Program-made: the position numbers and the translations under genes | The notes under the pieces: generated by a model | What the model was told of the DNA's origin: nothing | What the model saw: only the letters and a program-made list of their open reading frames with translations | The model's database searches: none | Shown: positions 8,020-16,531 of the stretch, one piece after another | How the letters are laid out: the number at the start of each line of letters is the position of its first letter | Position numbering within the stretch: position 1 is the first letter of the stretch | Assembly: GCA_021770065.1 (NCBI GenBank) | Contig: JAETRR010000022.1 | Coordinates: forward strand, 17,979 to 81,978 | Direction: 5' to 3' | Source of the DNA: Lachnoclostridium sp. | Lineage (GTDB): Bacteria > Bacillota > Clostridia > Lachnospirales > Lachnospiraceae | Length of the DNA stretch: 64,000 bases

Positions 8020-8736
8020 CTAATTTGCATAATAGAAGGCCCGGAATTTGTACTTATCTCCCCGTACAGTAGTCTTGTGAATGGCAATCAGCCTCTCGTT
8101 CTCGTAACAAAAACGCTCCAGAAGCATACATGGCTCCTGGGTAGAGATCCGGAGAAATCCGGCCTCCTGGACGGTGGGCATAATGGGGGAGAGGAGCTCG
8201 TTTGTATCATTGATACTCATAGAATAATAGAGCTCCAGATAGGCGTACAGGGAATTGGATTTTAAGTAATCCAGATCCAGACGGTAAAAACGTTCCCGGG
8301 GAAGATATGCCGTCTCGATCATCAGCGGATAGTTATTGGCAAGGCGGAGGCGCACAAGCTTGTGCCAGCGGCTGAATCCTTCCTCTCCGGTGAGGACTTC
8401 AGACAGATATTTATCTCCTTCAATGAGATCATAGCTTAAAATCTGATTTGTAATTTCAATATGCTGGGCGCGGAGGGAACCGGCAAAGGAATGGAACTGG
8501 GAAAGGGTCTGTTCATACATCTGGGGCTTGACAAAGTTGCCGCTGCCCTGCTTCTTTTCGATATATTTGTCCTTGCGCAGATCATCCAGGGCACGGCGTA
8601 TTGTGGCACGGCTTACATGATACATTTCACAGAGGGTTCGCTCGGATGGAAGATAAGTTTTCTCCAGATAATAACCGGACATAATTTTTTTGAGCAGATC
8701 GTTGTATATCTCACGGTAAAGAGGAAGGGTATTCAT
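8020..8736 (-). CDS. GntR-family regulator with UTRA domain
   Basis: A 238-residue transcription factor. Residues 1-70 form a GntR winged helix ('LPLYREIYNDLLKKIMSGYY...LPSERTLCEMYHVSRATIRRALDDLRKDKYIEKKQGSGNFV'). About residues 85-235 form the UTRA ligand-binding domain, which in HutC-type regulators senses a sugar phosphate or small metabolite. It is transcribed divergently from the SIS/PTS operon, whose promoter carries a matching inverted repeat. I infer it represses that operon and responds to the transported sugar. The ligand is unknown. Confidence 0.88.
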   Translation of the reverse strand: MNTLPLYREIYNDLLKKIMSGYYLEKTYLPSERTLCEMYHVSRATIRRALDDLRKDKYIEKKQGSGNFVKPQMYEQTLSQFHSFAGSLRAQHIEITNQILSYDLIEGDKYLSEVLTGEEGFSRWHKLVRLRLANNYPLMIETAYLPRERFYRLDLDYLKSNSLYAYLELYYSMSINDTNELLSPIMPTVQEAGFLRISTQEPCMLLERFCYENERLIAIHKTTVRGDKYKFRAFYYAN

Positions 8737-8868
8737 GGCTTTTCCTTTCGCAGAGGAGGCAGCAGGTTCCTGGTACAGTGCCGGGGATTACCTTTGCCAT
8801 ACAGCAGGCACCTGCAAAATGTCTTTCTAGATTCCAGTATACTCACAGAGACGGCCGCCGTCAAGAAC

Positions 8869-8912
8869 CGGGGCTGTCGCAATAAGACAGCATACTTTTC
8901 CGATATCCCCTC
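8869..8912. repeat. Palindromic-element remnant, copy F
   Basis: GGGGCTGTC...AATAAGACAGCATACTTTTC...ATATCC matches the outer half-arm seen in copies A and D (ggggctgtc..aaataaggcagcag..ttttct.tatcc). The expected core and the opposite arm are not recognisable, so this is a decayed or partial copy. The rest of the 524-bp interval 8737-9260 shows only the promoter/operator region at 9044-9077. Confidence 0.45.
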
Positions 8913-9043
8913 TCCCTCCCCTGCGCCGGTAATCCCTGCAGGCCCGGCTTAATGACATTATAAGCGAACAGTAGCGTAAGGGTCTCAAAAACTTATATGT
9001 TTTATCTAAAAAAAGGCTTTTTTATACGAATCAGTTAGTCCAT

Positions 9044-9077
9044 TTGCACAAGTGGTATGCTACCTATTATAATACCA
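9044..9077 (+). promoter_or_regulatory. Promoter and candidate GntR operator of the SIS/PTS operon
   Basis: TTGCAC (9044-9049), an 18-bp spacer, TATAAT (9068-9073). The inverted repeat TGGTAT (9053-9058) / ATACCA (9072-9077) spans the spacer and -10. A smaller GGTA-TGC-TACC palindrome lies within the spacer. Another AATTGG half-site follows near 9123-9128. A repressor bound here would block RNA polymerase; the divergent GntR/UTRA protein is the natural candidate. Confidence 0.6.
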
Positions 9078-9260
9078 ATTACGGATTGGGCTAAAAAGAC
9101 CCATATCACTTGCCAAGGGTCATAATTGGTTTACAATGAAAATAGAAAGGGCATCCGGAAGGGGGGAAAGAGGGAGCGGGCCCCGGGAAGTTCCTGTAAG
9201 GCCCAGATGTCAGAGATGCAGGAGAGAAATACTGATAAATTGAAAAGGAGTGGAGAAGGA

Positions 9261-9995
9261 TTGAAATATCAGGAATATTATCAGGTGATTACAGAACAAT
9301 TGGAACAGGAATTTGAGGAGGAGGGCGATCGGATCAGCAGGGCAGCAGAGTACTGTGCGGACTCGGTGCTGGCGGACCGTCTGATTCATGTTTTTGGATG
9401 CGGGCATTCCCAGATGTTTGCCATGGAGGTGTTTTACCGTGCCGGCGGCCTGGTTCCCGTCAATGCATTATTGATTCCCCATCTTGCACTGTTTCCCAAG
9501 GCGAAGCTGAGCACTATGCAGGAGCGGATCGAAGGGTTTGCAAAGGGATATCTGGAGCTGGAGGATGCGGATCCCAGAGATACCATGATTATTGTATCCA
9601 TATCCGGGCGCAATGCGGGGGTGGTTGACATGGCTCTGGCAGCCAAAGAAATCGGCATGAAGGTAGTGGCCCTGGTGTCCGGGAATTTTGCGAATGCTAC
9701 AACATCCCGGCATTCCAGCGGAAAGAATTTAAAGGACGTGGCAGATACGGTCATTGATATCAAATGTGTTGCCGGAGACGCGGCGCTGAGCATGGAGGGA
9801 ATGGACGCAAAGTTCTGCGGAACTTCCACAGTCCTTGGAATGACGGTCATGGAATCTATCATAGCCCAGACAGTAGAAAACTGTATGAAGCGCGGCTTCT
9901 GTCCCCCGGTATATGTGAGTTCCAACCTTGATAAAGGCGATGCTATCAATGCCGAGTACATTAAAAATTATTCAAAGCAGATATCCTGTCTCTAA
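9261..9995 (+). CDS. SIS-domain sugar-phosphate binding/isomerase protein (UPF0309-like)
   Basis: A 244-residue single-SIS-domain protein. The motifs 'HVFGCGHSQMFAMEVFYRAGGLVPVNALL', 'IVSISGRNAGVVDMALAAKEIGMKVVALVS' and 'TSRHSSGKNLKDVADTVIDI' match the UPF0309 family, which is thought to act on phosphosugars. The TTG at 9261 is chosen because aaaaggag (9243-9250) precedes it and homology begins there. An upstream in-frame start at 9126 would add a low-complexity basic leader. It is first in an operon with PTS IIB and IIC, suggesting it acts on the imported sugar phosphate. Confidence 0.82.
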   Translation: MKYQEYYQVITEQLEQEFEEEGDRISRAAEYCADSVLADRLIHVFGCGHSQMFAMEVFYRAGGLVPVNALLIPHLALFPKAKLSTMQERIEGFAKGYLELEDADPRDTMIIVSISGRNAGVVDMALAAKEIGMKVVALVSGNFANATTSRHSSGKNLKDVADTVIDIKCVAGDAALSMEGMDAKFCGTSTVLGMTVMESIIAQTVENCMKRGFCPPVYVSSNLDKGDAINAEYIKNYSKQISCL

Positions 9996-10024
9996 AGGCA
10001 GAAAGATTCAGAAAGGGGAAAAGA

Positions 10025-10300
10025 ATGAAGATTGTATGCGTGTGCGGAATGGGTATGGGGTCCAGCTTGATTATGAAAATGACTATCGACAAAGTTCTCA
10101 GGGAACTGGGGGTTGAAGCAGAGATAGAGCACTGGGATGCCGGTACGGTAGGAAGCAAGAATGTAGATCTGATTGTTACCAGTGAGGATTTTGCAGAGCG
10201 CTTTGCAGATCGGGATAATGTTGTATATTTAAAGAACGTGGTAAATGGAAATGAAGCGAAGGAAAAGCTTCAGGCATACCTGGAGAAGATGAACAAATAG
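10025..10300 (+). CDS. PTS sugar transporter subunit IIB (ascorbate/SgaB type)
   Basis: A 91-residue cytoplasmic IIB protein of the L-ascorbate PTS family. The phosphorylation cysteine is C7 in 'VCGMGMGSSLIMKMTIDKVL'; the rest is a Rossmann-like fold ('VDLIVTSEDFAERF', 'VVYLKNVVNGNEAKEKL'). It passes phosphate from a IIA domain to the sugar carried by IIC. A gaaaggggaaaag Shine-Dalgarno site precedes it. No IIA gene is visible in the operon, so phosphate must come from a subunit encoded elsewhere. Confidence 0.9.
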   Translation: MKIVCVCGMGMGSSLIMKMTIDKVLRELGVEAEIEHWDAGTVGSKNVDLIVTSEDFAERFADRDNVVYLKNVVNGNEAKEKLQAYLEKMNK

Positions 10301-10362
10301 GTACCTGCTGGCTGCTGGCCACGGAGTGAACAGCAGCACTTGCTAAAAGGAGGAGAGGGTAA

Positions 10363-11706
10363 ATGAAGTTTTTAGGATTCTTTTTGGAACTGTTACAGAC
10401 ACCGGCAATTGTCCTGGCATTTGTGTCACTGATAGGCTTGATTATGCAGAAAAGGGGATTTTCTTTTGTGCTGAGCGGAACGGTAAAGACAGCGCTGGGC
10501 TATCTAGTCCTCTCGGCAGGCTCCAGCCTGATTGTCACAGAGATTCTGCCGTTTGTAGGCCTGTTTCAGACTGTATTCGGGCTGGATGGTTTTGCCACCG
10601 GATCCGAGGTGATTGTAGGAGCCATGTCGGAAGCGGTTCCGGAAATTGCGTCGGCATCAGCCGTGATTATGGGCGGCGGTTTTCTGGTAAATATTCTTCT
10701 GGCAAGATTTACACCGCTGAAGTATATTTTCCTTACCGGCCATATGATGTGGATAAGCTCTATCGCAGTAGCCTACAGTCTGTACACGGCGGGAATGGGA
10801 AGCGGAATGATTATGCTCATCGGCGTGCTTCTCCAGGGAGCATTCCTGACACTCATTCCGGCTATTTCACAGCCCATGGTCCGCAGCGTAACCGGAACAA
10901 ATGATTTTGCCATTGGCCATCTGACAACTCTGGGTACCGTTTCCGCAGGATATATCGGCGGCCTTCTTGGAAATAAGGAAAAGGACGCGGAGGATCTGCA
11001 TCTCCCCAAGAAATTGTCCTTTTTCAAAGATACGGCCATGTCTATCTCAATTGTAATGGTAGTGTTCTACCTTATCGTTGTCATTGCGGCAGGACCGGCG
11101 GAAGTGGCTGCTTATGCGGGAACTACAAATTATATCATCTACGGGCTGCTGAAAGGCTTGGGCTTTACAGCAGGGATTCTGGTACTGCTCCAGGGCGTGC
11201 GCATGCTTCTTGGAGAGCTGGTTCCGGCATTTAAGGGAATTGCAGATAAGCTGGTGCCCCATGCTGTCCCGGCTCTGGATGTTCCGGTACTCTTTACCTA
11301 CGCGCCCAATTCTCTGATGCTCGGATTTATATTTGCAGTAGCAGGCATGCTGGCTGCCATGCTTGTAAGTTCTATCGTTCTCGGTGTGGTTCCGCTGGTT
11401 TCCATTATCGGCGCATTCTTTACCGGAGGCGTGGCAGGTGTATTCGGAAATGCAAAGGGCGGACGCCGGGGTGCAATGATAGCGGGCTTTGTCTATGGCT
11501 TTGAACTTATTTTTCTTTCCGGTCTCACTTACCGCATCTTTGACCGTTTTGCGGCAGTTGGGGCAGAGGGAACAGGACATGACTGTATCGACGCCATGAT
11601 GCTGATGCTGGCTATGAAGAATGTCTGGATCGGAATTGTGATTATTATAGCAGTATTCATTTTTCTTTCTGTCTTGAAAATGAAGAAGGACAAAGCAGCG
11701 GCATAA
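10363..11706 (+). CDS. PTS sugar transporter subunit IIC (UlaA/SgaT family)
   Basis: A 447-residue polytopic permease of the ascorbate-type PTS family with about 11 membrane helices. Typical features include 'FFLELLQTPAIVLAFVSLIGLIMQ', 'GSEVIVGAMSEAVPEIASASAVIMGGGFLVNILLARFT' and 'GHLTTLGTVSAGYIGGLLGNKEKDAEDL'. It translocates and, with IIB, phosphorylates its substrate. The pairing with a UPF0309 SIS protein and a UTRA regulator suggests a substrate other than ascorbate, but the sugar is unknown. A strong terminator follows. Confidence 0.9.
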   Translation: MKFLGFFLELLQTPAIVLAFVSLIGLIMQKRGFSFVLSGTVKTALGYLVLSAGSSLIVTEILPFVGLFQTVFGLDGFATGSEVIVGAMSEAVPEIASASAVIMGGGFLVNILLARFTPLKYIFLTGHMMWISSIAVAYSLYTAGMGSGMIMLIGVLLQGAFLTLIPAISQPMVRSVTGTNDFAIGHLTTLGTVSAGYIGGLLGNKEKDAEDLHLPKKLSFFKDTAMSISIVMVVFYLIVVIAAGPAEVAAYAGTTNYIIYGLLKGLGFTAGILVLLQGVRMLLGELVPAFKGIADKLVPHAVPALDVPVLFTYAPNSLMLGFIFAVAGMLAAMLVSSIVLGVVPLVSIIGAFFTGGVAGVFGNAKGGRRGAMIAGFVYGFELIFLSGLTYRIFDRFAAVGAEGTGHDCIDAMMLMLAMKNVWIGIVIIIAVFIFLSVLKMKKDKAAA

Positions 11707-11747
11707 ATAAAGGAAGTTAATCATAAGAGTTTCCCTGCTGAAGAAAG

Positions 11748-11792
11748 TGAGGGTATCCACAAGCCGAAATACATGCGGATACCCTCATTTTC
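11748..11792 (+). terminator. Terminator of the SIS/PTS operon
   Basis: The stem TGAGGGTATCC / GGATACCCTCA around an 18-nt loop, followed by ttttct. Confidence 0.85.
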
Positions 11793-11908
11793 TGCGTATA
11801 CCCGGAAATTATATGGCAAATATGAAGAATGTGTGATACAATAGGCAAAGAAGTTTGATACTCCGCCCATAGTTTATGGGAATAAGCACTGGATTATGGA
11901 GAAAAAGA

Positions 11909-13960
11909 ATGAAAAAGAAGGTTCATCTAAAGGGTCAGTTAAAAAGCTATACGCGATGGATTCTGCTGTTGAGTATTCTGCTGCTTGCCATGAATGCCTG
12001 TATGTATACAATATCCGTAAAAGCGGGAATTCTTGTGTCGGCGTTCCTGTCGGTTTATCTGCTGATTGTCTTCTTTTTGTATATGGGCAGCCGGACGCAG
12101 ATTTACAATGAGCTGATTTCATTTGCCACCCAATATGGACAGATTCAGAAAAAACTGTTGAAAGATCTGGCGCTGCCCTATGCGCTTCTGGATGATGAGG
12201 GAAGAGTGCAGTGGGCAAATACTGCTTTTTTTGAGGCGAGCGGAAAGACGAAAAAGGGGCTTCACAAGCCTGTTTCCTGGTTCTTTCCGGAGTTTGCAGG
12301 GGAAGAGCTGTTCGGGGAGAACGAAGGAGACAGTAAAATAATCCGTTTTTCCACAGAGGACATGGATTTCAGAGTGGACATCCGCAAGGTGTATCTGGAG
12401 CATGCCCTGGAAAACAATGTGCTTCTGGATGTGGAAGAGGAGGACGGATATCTGATTGCTCTCTACATGTTCGACGAGACAGAAATCAACCGGTATATCC
12501 GCATGAATAAGGAAGAACGTCTGGTAGCGGGACTGATTTACCTGGATAATTATGAGGAAGCGCTGGATACGGTAGAGGAGGTGCGGCGTTCGCTTCTGGT
12601 GGCGCTGGTGGACAGAAAGATTAATAAATATATCGGAGCGTTCGGCGGCATTGTGAAAAAGATGGAGAAGGATAAATACTTCATCGCAATTCAAGAAAAG
12701 CATCTGCCCATTATGAGAGAAAATAAGTTTGAGCTGCTTCAGGATGTCAAGACAGTAAACATCGGCAATGAGATGGCGGTAACCTTGAGTATAGGCCTTG
12801 GATTAAATGGTGCAAGCTTTGCGGAGAACTATGACTATGCCAGGATTGCCATTGATCTGGCGCTGGCCAGGGGCGGCGATCAGGTAGTTACCAAAGAGGG
12901 GGAGAGCATCACCTATTTCGGCGGCAAAACCCAGCAGATTGAGAAGGCAACCAGGGTGAAGGCACGGGTAAAGGCCCATGCCCTCCGGGAATTTATTGAG
13001 AGCCGTGATAAAGTCATAGTGATGGGGCATAAGATGGGAGATATGGACTCCTTCGGCGCTTCCATCGGCATTTACCGGGCAGCCAAGGTGCTGGGAAAAC
13101 GAGCCTATATTGTGATCAATGACATTACCAATTCTGTCCGCCCTCTCAGGGAAAGCTTTGACGATAACCCGGTCTACGAGACAGACATGTTTCTGCGGGG
13201 GGAACAGGCGCTGGAGATTATCGACCGGAATACGGTTCTGGTAGTGGTGGATACGAACAGGCCGAACTATACGGAGTGCAGCGAGCTCCTTGGCAGGACG
13301 CCTACCATAGTGGTTCTGGATCATCACCGTCAGACGAATGAACAGATTGAAAACGCCGTTTTGTCTTATATAGAGCCCTACGCTTCTTCTGCCTGTGAGA
13401 TGGTGGCAGAGATATTGCAGTATTTTGACGAGGGGCTGAAGATTAAGACGGCGGAAGCGGACTGTCTCTATGCCGGAATCGTTCTGGACACAGATAATTT
13501 TATGCGGAGAACGGGTGTCCGGACCTTTGAGGCAGCGGCATTTTTAAGACGCTGCGGCGCAGATGTGACCCGTGTACGCAAGATGTTCCGCAATGAGATG
13601 GCAGAGTACAAGGCAAGGGCCGAGGCAGTCCGCCATGCAGAGGTTTACCACGGATTTGCCATATCCATATGTCCCAATGAGAATATTGAGAGTCCTACCA
13701 TTGTGGGAGCCCAGGCGGCAGACGAGCTGCTGAATATAGTGGGTGTAAGGGCATCCATTGTGCTGACTTACTATCAGCACCGGACCTATGTCAGCGCCCG
13801 TTCGATTGATGAGGTCAATGTGCAGATTTTCGCTGAGCGCCTCGGGGGCGGCGGCCATATGAACATGGCGGGAGCCCAGCTGGACTGCGGTGTGGAGGAA
13901 GCTGTAGAAATTGTAAAGCATACTGTTGAGAAGATGCAGGAGGAAGGAGAATTCGAATGA
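11909..13960 (+). CDS. gdpP: Cyclic-di-AMP phosphodiesterase GdpP
   Basis: A 683-residue membrane enzyme that hydrolyses c-di-AMP. The order is: two membrane helices (about 10-65), a PAS-like domain ('LPYALLDDEGRVQWANTAFFEAS'), a degenerate GGDEF domain ('DNYEEALDTVEEVRRSLLVALVDRKI', 'ARGGDQVVTKEG'), then DHH ('VMGHKMGDMDSFGASIG', 'VVVDTNRPNY', 'VVLDHHRQ') and DHHA1 ('GGGGHMNMAGAQ'). The ATG at 11909 follows tggaga; an earlier in-frame start at 11876 adds no homology. The stop overlaps the rplI start (ATGA), the usual gdpP-rplI-dnaB arrangement. Confidence 0.95.
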   Translation: MKKKVHLKGQLKSYTRWILLLSILLLAMNACMYTISVKAGILVSAFLSVYLLIVFFLYMGSRTQIYNELISFATQYGQIQKKLLKDLALPYALLDDEGRVQWANTAFFEASGKTKKGLHKPVSWFFPEFAGEELFGENEGDSKIIRFSTEDMDFRVDIRKVYLEHALENNVLLDVEEEDGYLIALYMFDETEINRYIRMNKEERLVAGLIYLDNYEEALDTVEEVRRSLLVALVDRKINKYIGAFGGIVKKMEKDKYFIAIQEKHLPIMRENKFELLQDVKTVNIGNEMAVTLSIGLGLNGASFAENYDYARIAIDLALARGGDQVVTKEGESITYFGGKTQQIEKATRVKARVKAHALREFIESRDKVIVMGHKMGDMDSFGASIGIYRAAKVLGKRAYIVINDITNSVRPLRESFDDNPVYETDMFLRGEQALEIIDRNTVLVVVDTNRPNYTECSELLGRTPTIVVLDHHRQTNEQIENAVLSYIEPYASSACEMVAEILQYFDEGLKIKTAEADCLYAGIVLDTDNFMRRTGVRTFEAAAFLRRCGADVTRVRKMFRNEMAEYKARAEAVRHAEVYHGFAISICPNENIESPTIVGAQAADELLNIVGVRASIVLTYYQHRTYVSARSIDEVNVQIFAERLGGGGHMNMAGAQLDCGVEEAVEIVKHTVEKMQEEGEFE

Positions 13961-14403
13961 AAGTAATCTTGATAGAGGATGTAAAATCTCTGGGAAAAAA
14001 AGGACAGCTTGTCGATGTGAACGACGGCTATGCCAGAAACTTTATTCTGGCAAAAAAACTGGGTGTGGAGGCTACCCCCAAGAACCTGAATGATCTGAAG
14101 CTGAAAAAGGCCAATGAGGAAAAAGTAGCCAAAGAAGTCTATGAGGAGGCCGTTGCATTTGCAGAGAGAATCTCAAAGATGGAGGTCAATGTAAGCATAA
14201 AGGCCGGAGAGGGCGGTAAGATATTCGGTTCCGTTTCCTCAAAAGAGATAGCCCAGGCAGCTTTAGATCAGCTTGGAGTGGAACTGGATAAGAAGAAAAT
14301 GCAGCTTCCAAGTCCCATTAAGAGCATCGGAACGCAGATGGTTCCCATTAAGCTGCATCCCAGGGTGACGGCACAGCTTAAGGTGAATGTAAGAGAAGAA
14401 TAA
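13957..14403 (+). CDS. rplI: 50S ribosomal protein L9
   Basis: A 148-residue L9. The N-terminal RNA-binding domain 'MKVILIEDVKSLGKKGQLVDVNDGYARNFI' is diagnostic, followed by the long connecting helix and a C-terminal domain ('GKIFGSVSSKEIAQAA', 'IKSIGTQMVPIKLHPRVTAQLKVNV'). The ATG overlaps the gdpP stop codon by 4 bp, so translation is probably coupled. aggaggaag lies inside the gdpP 3' end. Confidence 0.97.
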   Translation: MKVILIEDVKSLGKKGQLVDVNDGYARNFILAKKLGVEATPKNLNDLKLKKANEEKVAKEVYEEAVAFAERISKMEVNVSIKAGEGGKIFGSVSSKEIAQAALDQLGVELDKKKMQLPSPIKSIGTQMVPIKLHPRVTAQLKVNVREE

Positions 14404-14404
14404 G

Positions 14405-15748
14405 ATGGAAGAAGCAATTATCAAGCGAACGATGCCCCACAGCCAGGAGGCAGAGCAGGCAGTGATCGGTTCTATGATTATGGACAGGGAAGCGATTCTT
14501 GCTGCCGCTGAAACGATCACAGGAGAAGATTTTTATCAGAGACAGTACGGCGTTGTTTTTGAGGCCATGGTAGAGCTGTTCAATCAGAATGAGCCGGTAG
14601 ACCTGGTTACGCTGCAGAACAGGCTGCGTGCGAAGGAGGTTCCGGAAGAAATCAGCAGCATGGAGTTTGTACGGGATATTCTGGAGCATCTGCCTACCTC
14701 TGCCAATATTAAGTATTATGCTAATATTGTTGCGGAGAAATCTACCCTGCGGAAGCTGATTCGGGTAAATGACGAGATCAGCAAGCTCTGTTATGGAGGT
14801 GTGGAATCATTAGAGGAAGTTCTGGAGCAGACAGAGAAAAAGGTATTTGATCTGGTGCAGCGAAGGAATGCAGGGGAGTTTGTGCCTATCAGGCAGGTGG
14901 TGCTGAATGCGATCCAGAAGATTGAGACTGCTTCCAGGACAAAGGGAAATGTGACAGGGATTGCCACCGGCTTTAAAGACCTGGATTATCAGACTTCCGG
15001 ATTTCAGCCTTCCGATTTGATTCTTATTGCGGCCCGGCCCTCCATGGGAAAGACGGCTTTTGTATTAAATATTGCCCAGTATATGGCTTTCCGCCATGAC
15101 GTGACAGTGGCGATTTTCAGTCTGGAGATGTCCAAGGAGCAGCTGGTGAATCGTCTGCTGTCCATGGAGTCCGGTGTGGATGCGCAGAAGCTGCGTAACG
15201 GAAATCTGACCGACAATGACTGGGAGCGCCTGGTGGAGGGCGCCGAGGGAGTAGCCCGTTCAAATCTGATAATAGACGATACGCCGGGTATTACATTGGC
15301 GGATCTGCGAAGCAAATGCAGGAAATATAAGCTGGAGCATGGTCTGGGAATTGTGATGATTGACTATCTGCAGCTTATGACAGGCGGCGGGCGTTCCTCT
15401 GATTCCAGGCAGCAGGAGATTTCCGATATTTCCCGCGGACTGAAGAGCCTGGCAAGGGAACTGAATGTGCCGGTGGTCGCATTGTCCCAGCTGAGCCGTG
15501 CAGTGGAGCAGAGACCGGATCACCGCCCGATACTTTCGGATCTCCGTGATTCCGGAGCGATTGAGCAGGATGCGGATATGGTTATGTTCCTGTACCGGGA
15601 CAATTATTATAATAAGGATTCTGAGATGAAGAATCTGGCGGAAGTGATTGTGGCGAAACAGAGAAATGGTCCTATCGGGACAATCAATCTTTTGTGGATG
15701 CCGGAATACACTGCATTTAAGAATTATAATCCGAGGCCTGTCATGTAG
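14405..15748 (+). CDS. dnaB: Replicative DNA helicase DnaB
   Basis: A 447-residue hexameric helicase that unwinds the fork. The N-terminal collar domain ('TMPHSQEAEQAVIGSMIMD', 'FYQRQYGVVFEAMVELF') is followed by the RecA-like domain with Walker A 'AARPSMGKTAF', 'FSLEMSKEQLV', Walker B 'IVMIDYLQLM', 'SRGLKSLARELNVPVVALSQLSR' and the arginine finger region. The length is normal and there is no intein. It starts 1 bp after rplI. No convincing terminator is seen before the next promoter. Confidence 0.97.
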   Translation: MEEAIIKRTMPHSQEAEQAVIGSMIMDREAILAAAETITGEDFYQRQYGVVFEAMVELFNQNEPVDLVTLQNRLRAKEVPEEISSMEFVRDILEHLPTSANIKYYANIVAEKSTLRKLIRVNDEISKLCYGGVESLEEVLEQTEKKVFDLVQRRNAGEFVPIRQVVLNAIQKIETASRTKGNVTGIATGFKDLDYQTSGFQPSDLILIAARPSMGKTAFVLNIAQYMAFRHDVTVAIFSLEMSKEQLVNRLLSMESGVDAQKLRNGNLTDNDWERLVEGAEGVARSNLIIDDTPGITLADLRSKCRKYKLEHGLGIVMIDYLQLMTGGGRSSDSRQQEISDISRGLKSLARELNVPVVALSQLSRAVEQRPDHRPILSDLRDSGAIEQDADMVMFLYRDNYYNKDSEMKNLAEVIVAKQRNGPIGTINLLWMPEYTAFKNYNPRPVM

Positions 15749-15801
15749 GCCTTAGACAGCGCCTTGAAAATAAGCGGCTCAATCGCCTCCCTGAATTTTC
15801 C

Positions 15802-15876
15802 ATTTTATGTAAATTTTTCTTGCAATTCTGACTGAAACTGTTATAATGTAGAATATGGAAAAAATTTACATAAAAT
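15802..15876 (+). promoter_or_regulatory. MerR-type gene promoter flanked by a 17-bp perfect inverted repeat
   Basis: The arm ATTTTATGTAAATTTTT (15802-15818) and its exact complement (15860-15876) bracket TTGCAA (15820-15825), a 16-bp spacer and TATAAT (15842-15847). The right arm lies in the transcribed leader, just before the Shine-Dalgarno site cggagg (15877-15882). The layout suggests an autoregulatory operator that could be closed into a loop. Confidence 0.75.
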
Positions 15877-15889
15877 CGGAGGGATAATT

Positions 15890-16486
15890 ATGAGCGAAGT
15901 GCGGTATATGATTTCCGATGCGGCCAGGCTGGTGGACGTGGAAGCCCATGTGCTCCGCTACTGGGAAGAAGAGCTGGAGCTTCCCATCGGCCGCAATGAA
16001 ATGGGGCACCGCTATTATACAGAAGAAAATGTCCGGCTGTTTCAGCGCATCCGGGAACTAAAGGAGCAGGGGGTCCAGCTGAAGGCGATTAAAATGCTGA
16101 TTCCCGATTTGGAGAAGGGAGAGACGGAGATTACGCATCTGCTGGCCCGTGTGGACAAGCTTCCCGTTGCGGCAGAGGGACAGGCTGCTGCCAGGGAGGA
16201 AAAGATGCAGCAGTTTCAATGCATTATGAGCCGGCTGATTTCGGAAGCCCTGGAGGATCATACAGAGCGGATGGGAAAAGAAATCAGCACCCAGGTCAGC
16301 GGACATGTGATTAAGGAGGTCGACTACCTTCTTCGGATGAAAGAGGAACGTGAGGATGAGCGGTTTAAGCGTCTGGATGAGGCCATACGCAATTCCCAGA
16401 AGGCCCGGAAGGAACGGGCGCTGTTAAAGAAGGAAGAAAAGAAAAAGCGGAGTTTTTTCGGGCTCAAAAAGGGGCAGACTGTGTAG
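15890..16486 (+). CDS. MerR-type HTH protein with coiled-coil and basic tail
   Basis: A 198-residue protein. Residues 5-75 are a MerR-like winged helix ('YMISDAARLVDVEAHVLRYWEEELELPIGRNEMGHRYYTEENVRLFQRIRELKEQG'). A long charged helical, probably coiled-coil region (about 95-170) follows, then a very basic tail (KKEEKKKRSFFGLKKG). There is no metal- or drug-binding cysteine set. The layout resembles chromosome-associated MerR-like proteins such as RacA more than classical metal sensors, but this is only similarity of architecture. Its promoter lies between two long inverted-repeat arms. Confidence 0.75.
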   Translation: MSEVRYMISDAARLVDVEAHVLRYWEEELELPIGRNEMGHRYYTEENVRLFQRIRELKEQGVQLKAIKMLIPDLEKGETEITHLLARVDKLPVAAEGQAAAREEKMQQFQCIMSRLISEALEDHTERMGKEISTQVSGHVIKEVDYLLRMKEEREDERFKRLDEAIRNSQKARKERALLKKEEKKKRSFFGLKKGQTV

Positions 16487-16531
16487 GTCTGTCCTTGCTG
16501 CGAAATAAGAAGCATTCCGAGAGGTAGACAC

